Of a stretch of 64,000 bases of DNA, positions 62,945-64,000 are shown in pieces. This DNA comes from Helicobacter anseris (GTDB lineage: Bacteria > Campylobacterota > Campylobacteria > Campylobacterales > Helicobacteraceae): assembly GCF_003364335.1 (NCBI RefSeq), contig NZ_NXLX01000002.1, positions 62,001-126,000 of the forward strand, given 5' to 3'. The notes below the pieces were generated by a model. That model saw nothing but the letters and a program-made list of their open reading frames with translations. It ran no database searches and was not told where the DNA came from. The translations under genes and the position numbers were made by a program. Each line of letters begins with the position of its first letter. Within the stretch, counting starts at the first letter, position 1.

Positions 62945-64000
62945 AAAAAGTACAACTACTCTCTCCAGCAGGTAATTTAACAAAATTAAAAATTGCATTA
63001 GATTTTGGTGCGGATGCTGTTTATGGAGGTGTAAGCCATTTTTCATTAAGAAATAGAGCGGGAAAAAATTTTGATTTTGATACCTTTGCACAGGGAATTG
63101 AGTATGCACATCAAAGAGGAAAAAAGGTATATGCAGCCATCAATGGCTTTCCTTTTAATCATCAAATCAAATTATTAGAAAAGCATATTTTACAAATGGC
63201 GGATTTAAAACCAGATGCATTTATTATTGCAGCCCCTGGAGTTGTAAGGCTTGCCAAAAAACTCGCTCCTCAAATCCCTATCCATCTCTCCACACAAGCT
63301 AATGTATTAAATATTTTAGACGCAGAGGTATTTTATGAAATGGGGGTTAAAAGAATTGTTGCAGCAAGGGAAATGAGTCTTAAAGATGCAATTGAGATAA
63401 AAAAACATTTGCCAGATTTAGAAATAGAAATTTTTGTACATGGGAGTATGTGCTTTGCGTTTTCTGGACGCTGTTTGATTTCTTCTCTACAAAATGGAAG
63501 AGTTCCAAATCGTGGTAGTTGTGCAAATGATTGCAGATTTGATTATGAATATTTTGTTAAAGATTATGATACAAATAAACTTATCCCATTTACCAATGAG
63601 CTTTATGTAAAAGCACCAGATAATAACGCAATGATAAGAATAGAAGAAGAAACAGGTGTAGGTTCACATATCTTTAACTCAAAAGATTTAAATCTTATAA
63701 GCCATTTGCACGAAATTTTAGATTCTGGAGCAATTGATGCTCTAAAAATTGAAGGACGCACAAAATCAACATACTATGCAGGAATTACTGCAAGAACATA
63801 TAGAATGGCGATTGAAGATTATTACAAAAAACAAAATAACACCACCTTATACCAAGCAGAATTACACACTTTAAAAAATCGAGGATTTACTGATGGTTAT
63901 CTCATCAAAAGACCCTTTGAAAGACTTGATACACAAAACCATATAACAGCAATCAGCGAAGGAGATTTTCAAGTTTGCGGAGAAGTTGGAGTGAGTGGGG
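62941..64000 (+). CDS. U32-family peptidase / tRNA hydroxylation protein (3' end outside the window)
   Basis: The ATG at 62941 overlaps the previous stop (ATGA), and the frame is open to the window end, about 353 codons. It begins KKVQLLSPAGNLTKLKIALD and FGADAVYGG, and has the U32 signature at EIFVHGSMCFAFSGRCLIS, followed by NRGSCANDCR; these Cys residues may bind a metal or Fe-S cluster. ALKIEGRTKS is also typical. Family members are called collagenase PrtC in H. pylori, while E. coli relatives TrhP/RlhA hydroxylate tRNA or rRNA. The protease role is weakly supported, so RNA hydroxylation is at least as likely here. Confidence 0.92.
   Translation, partial: MKKVQLLSPAGNLTKLKIALDFGADAVYGGVSHFSLRNRAGKNFDFDTFAQGIEYAHQRGKKVYAAINGFPFNHQIKLLEKHILQMADLKPDAFIIAAPGVVRLAKKLAPQIPIHLSTQANVLNILDAEVFYEMGVKRIVAAREMSLKDAIEIKKHLPDLEIEIFVHGSMCFAFSGRCLISSLQNGRVPNRGSCANDCRFDYEYFVKDYDTNKLIPFTNELYVKAPDNNAMIRIEEETGVGSHIFNSKDLNLISHLHEILDSGAIDALKIEGRTKSTYYAGITARTYRMAIEDYYKKQNNTTLYQAELHTLKNRGFTDGYLIKRPFERLDTQNHITAISEGDFQVCGEVGVSG

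Overview
The window reads as chromosome of a Helicobacter-like member of the Campylobacterota that is not H. pylori. The DNA is AT-rich, and promoters are mostly bare or TG-extended -10 boxes. Several clusters are family hallmarks: the orphan regulator hsrA next to a RepG-like small RNA, the futalosine enzyme MqnD, the order prfB / CheZ-like gene / U32 peptidase, VacA-like and repeat-rich autotransporters, a Campylobacter-type major porin, and an unusually dense set of outer-membrane proteins. Against H. pylori stands a complete pstSCAB-phoU-phoBR operon.

Layout. 1-12144 (minus): two adjacent paralogous giant autotransporter-type genes built of short beta-helix repeats. The first is cut by the window edge. 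The second encodes 3319 residues and carries a SPOR-like extension after its beta-barrel. 12195-14210: a UvrD/Rep helicase. 14360-16465: a FecA-like TonB receptor behind a Fur box. 16462-22299 (minus): a tightly coupled marR / adaptor / RND pump / TolC-like efflux operon. 22398-22715: RNase P RNA, divergent from the efflux operon, then rsmH. 23722-29037: a VacA-like autotransporter with internal duplication. 29053-30441: porin. 30571-32352: a YihY-like membrane protein, a RepG-like sRNA on the opposite strand, and hsrA. 32352-34239: argD and a metallo-hydrolase. 34241-40564: a PhoB box and the phosphate operon.

40561-47773 (minus) is a type I restriction-modification operon, hsdM-hsdS-X-hsdR. 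X is a SIR2-like (DUF4917-like) protein that keeps the Asn and His expected of an NAD-consuming enzyme. By eye, hsdM and hsdR are richer in GC than the surrounding genes, while X and the variable domains of hsdS are AT-rich, so the locus looks like a mosaic defence island inserted between hemE and phoR.

47896-58258 is housekeeping: mqnD-hemE, a short-chain dehydrogenase, acpP / fabF / accA / mnmA, and lepA-pabBC-pabA. 58314-61055 is a second, very large TonB receptor with an ambiguous start. 61212-64000 holds prfB, a CheZ-like gene and a partial U32 peptidase.

The themes are surface display (three autotransporters, one porin, two TonB receptors), nutrient sensing (Fur, Pho), efflux and phage defence. 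The points most worth following are the SIR2-like gene in the hsd operon, the SPOR-like tail on the 3319-residue autotransporter, the RepG-like sRNA with a possible match in the giant gene, and the overlapping promoters of rnpB and the efflux operon. No tRNA, rRNA operon, CRISPR array, insertion sequence or prophage was seen.
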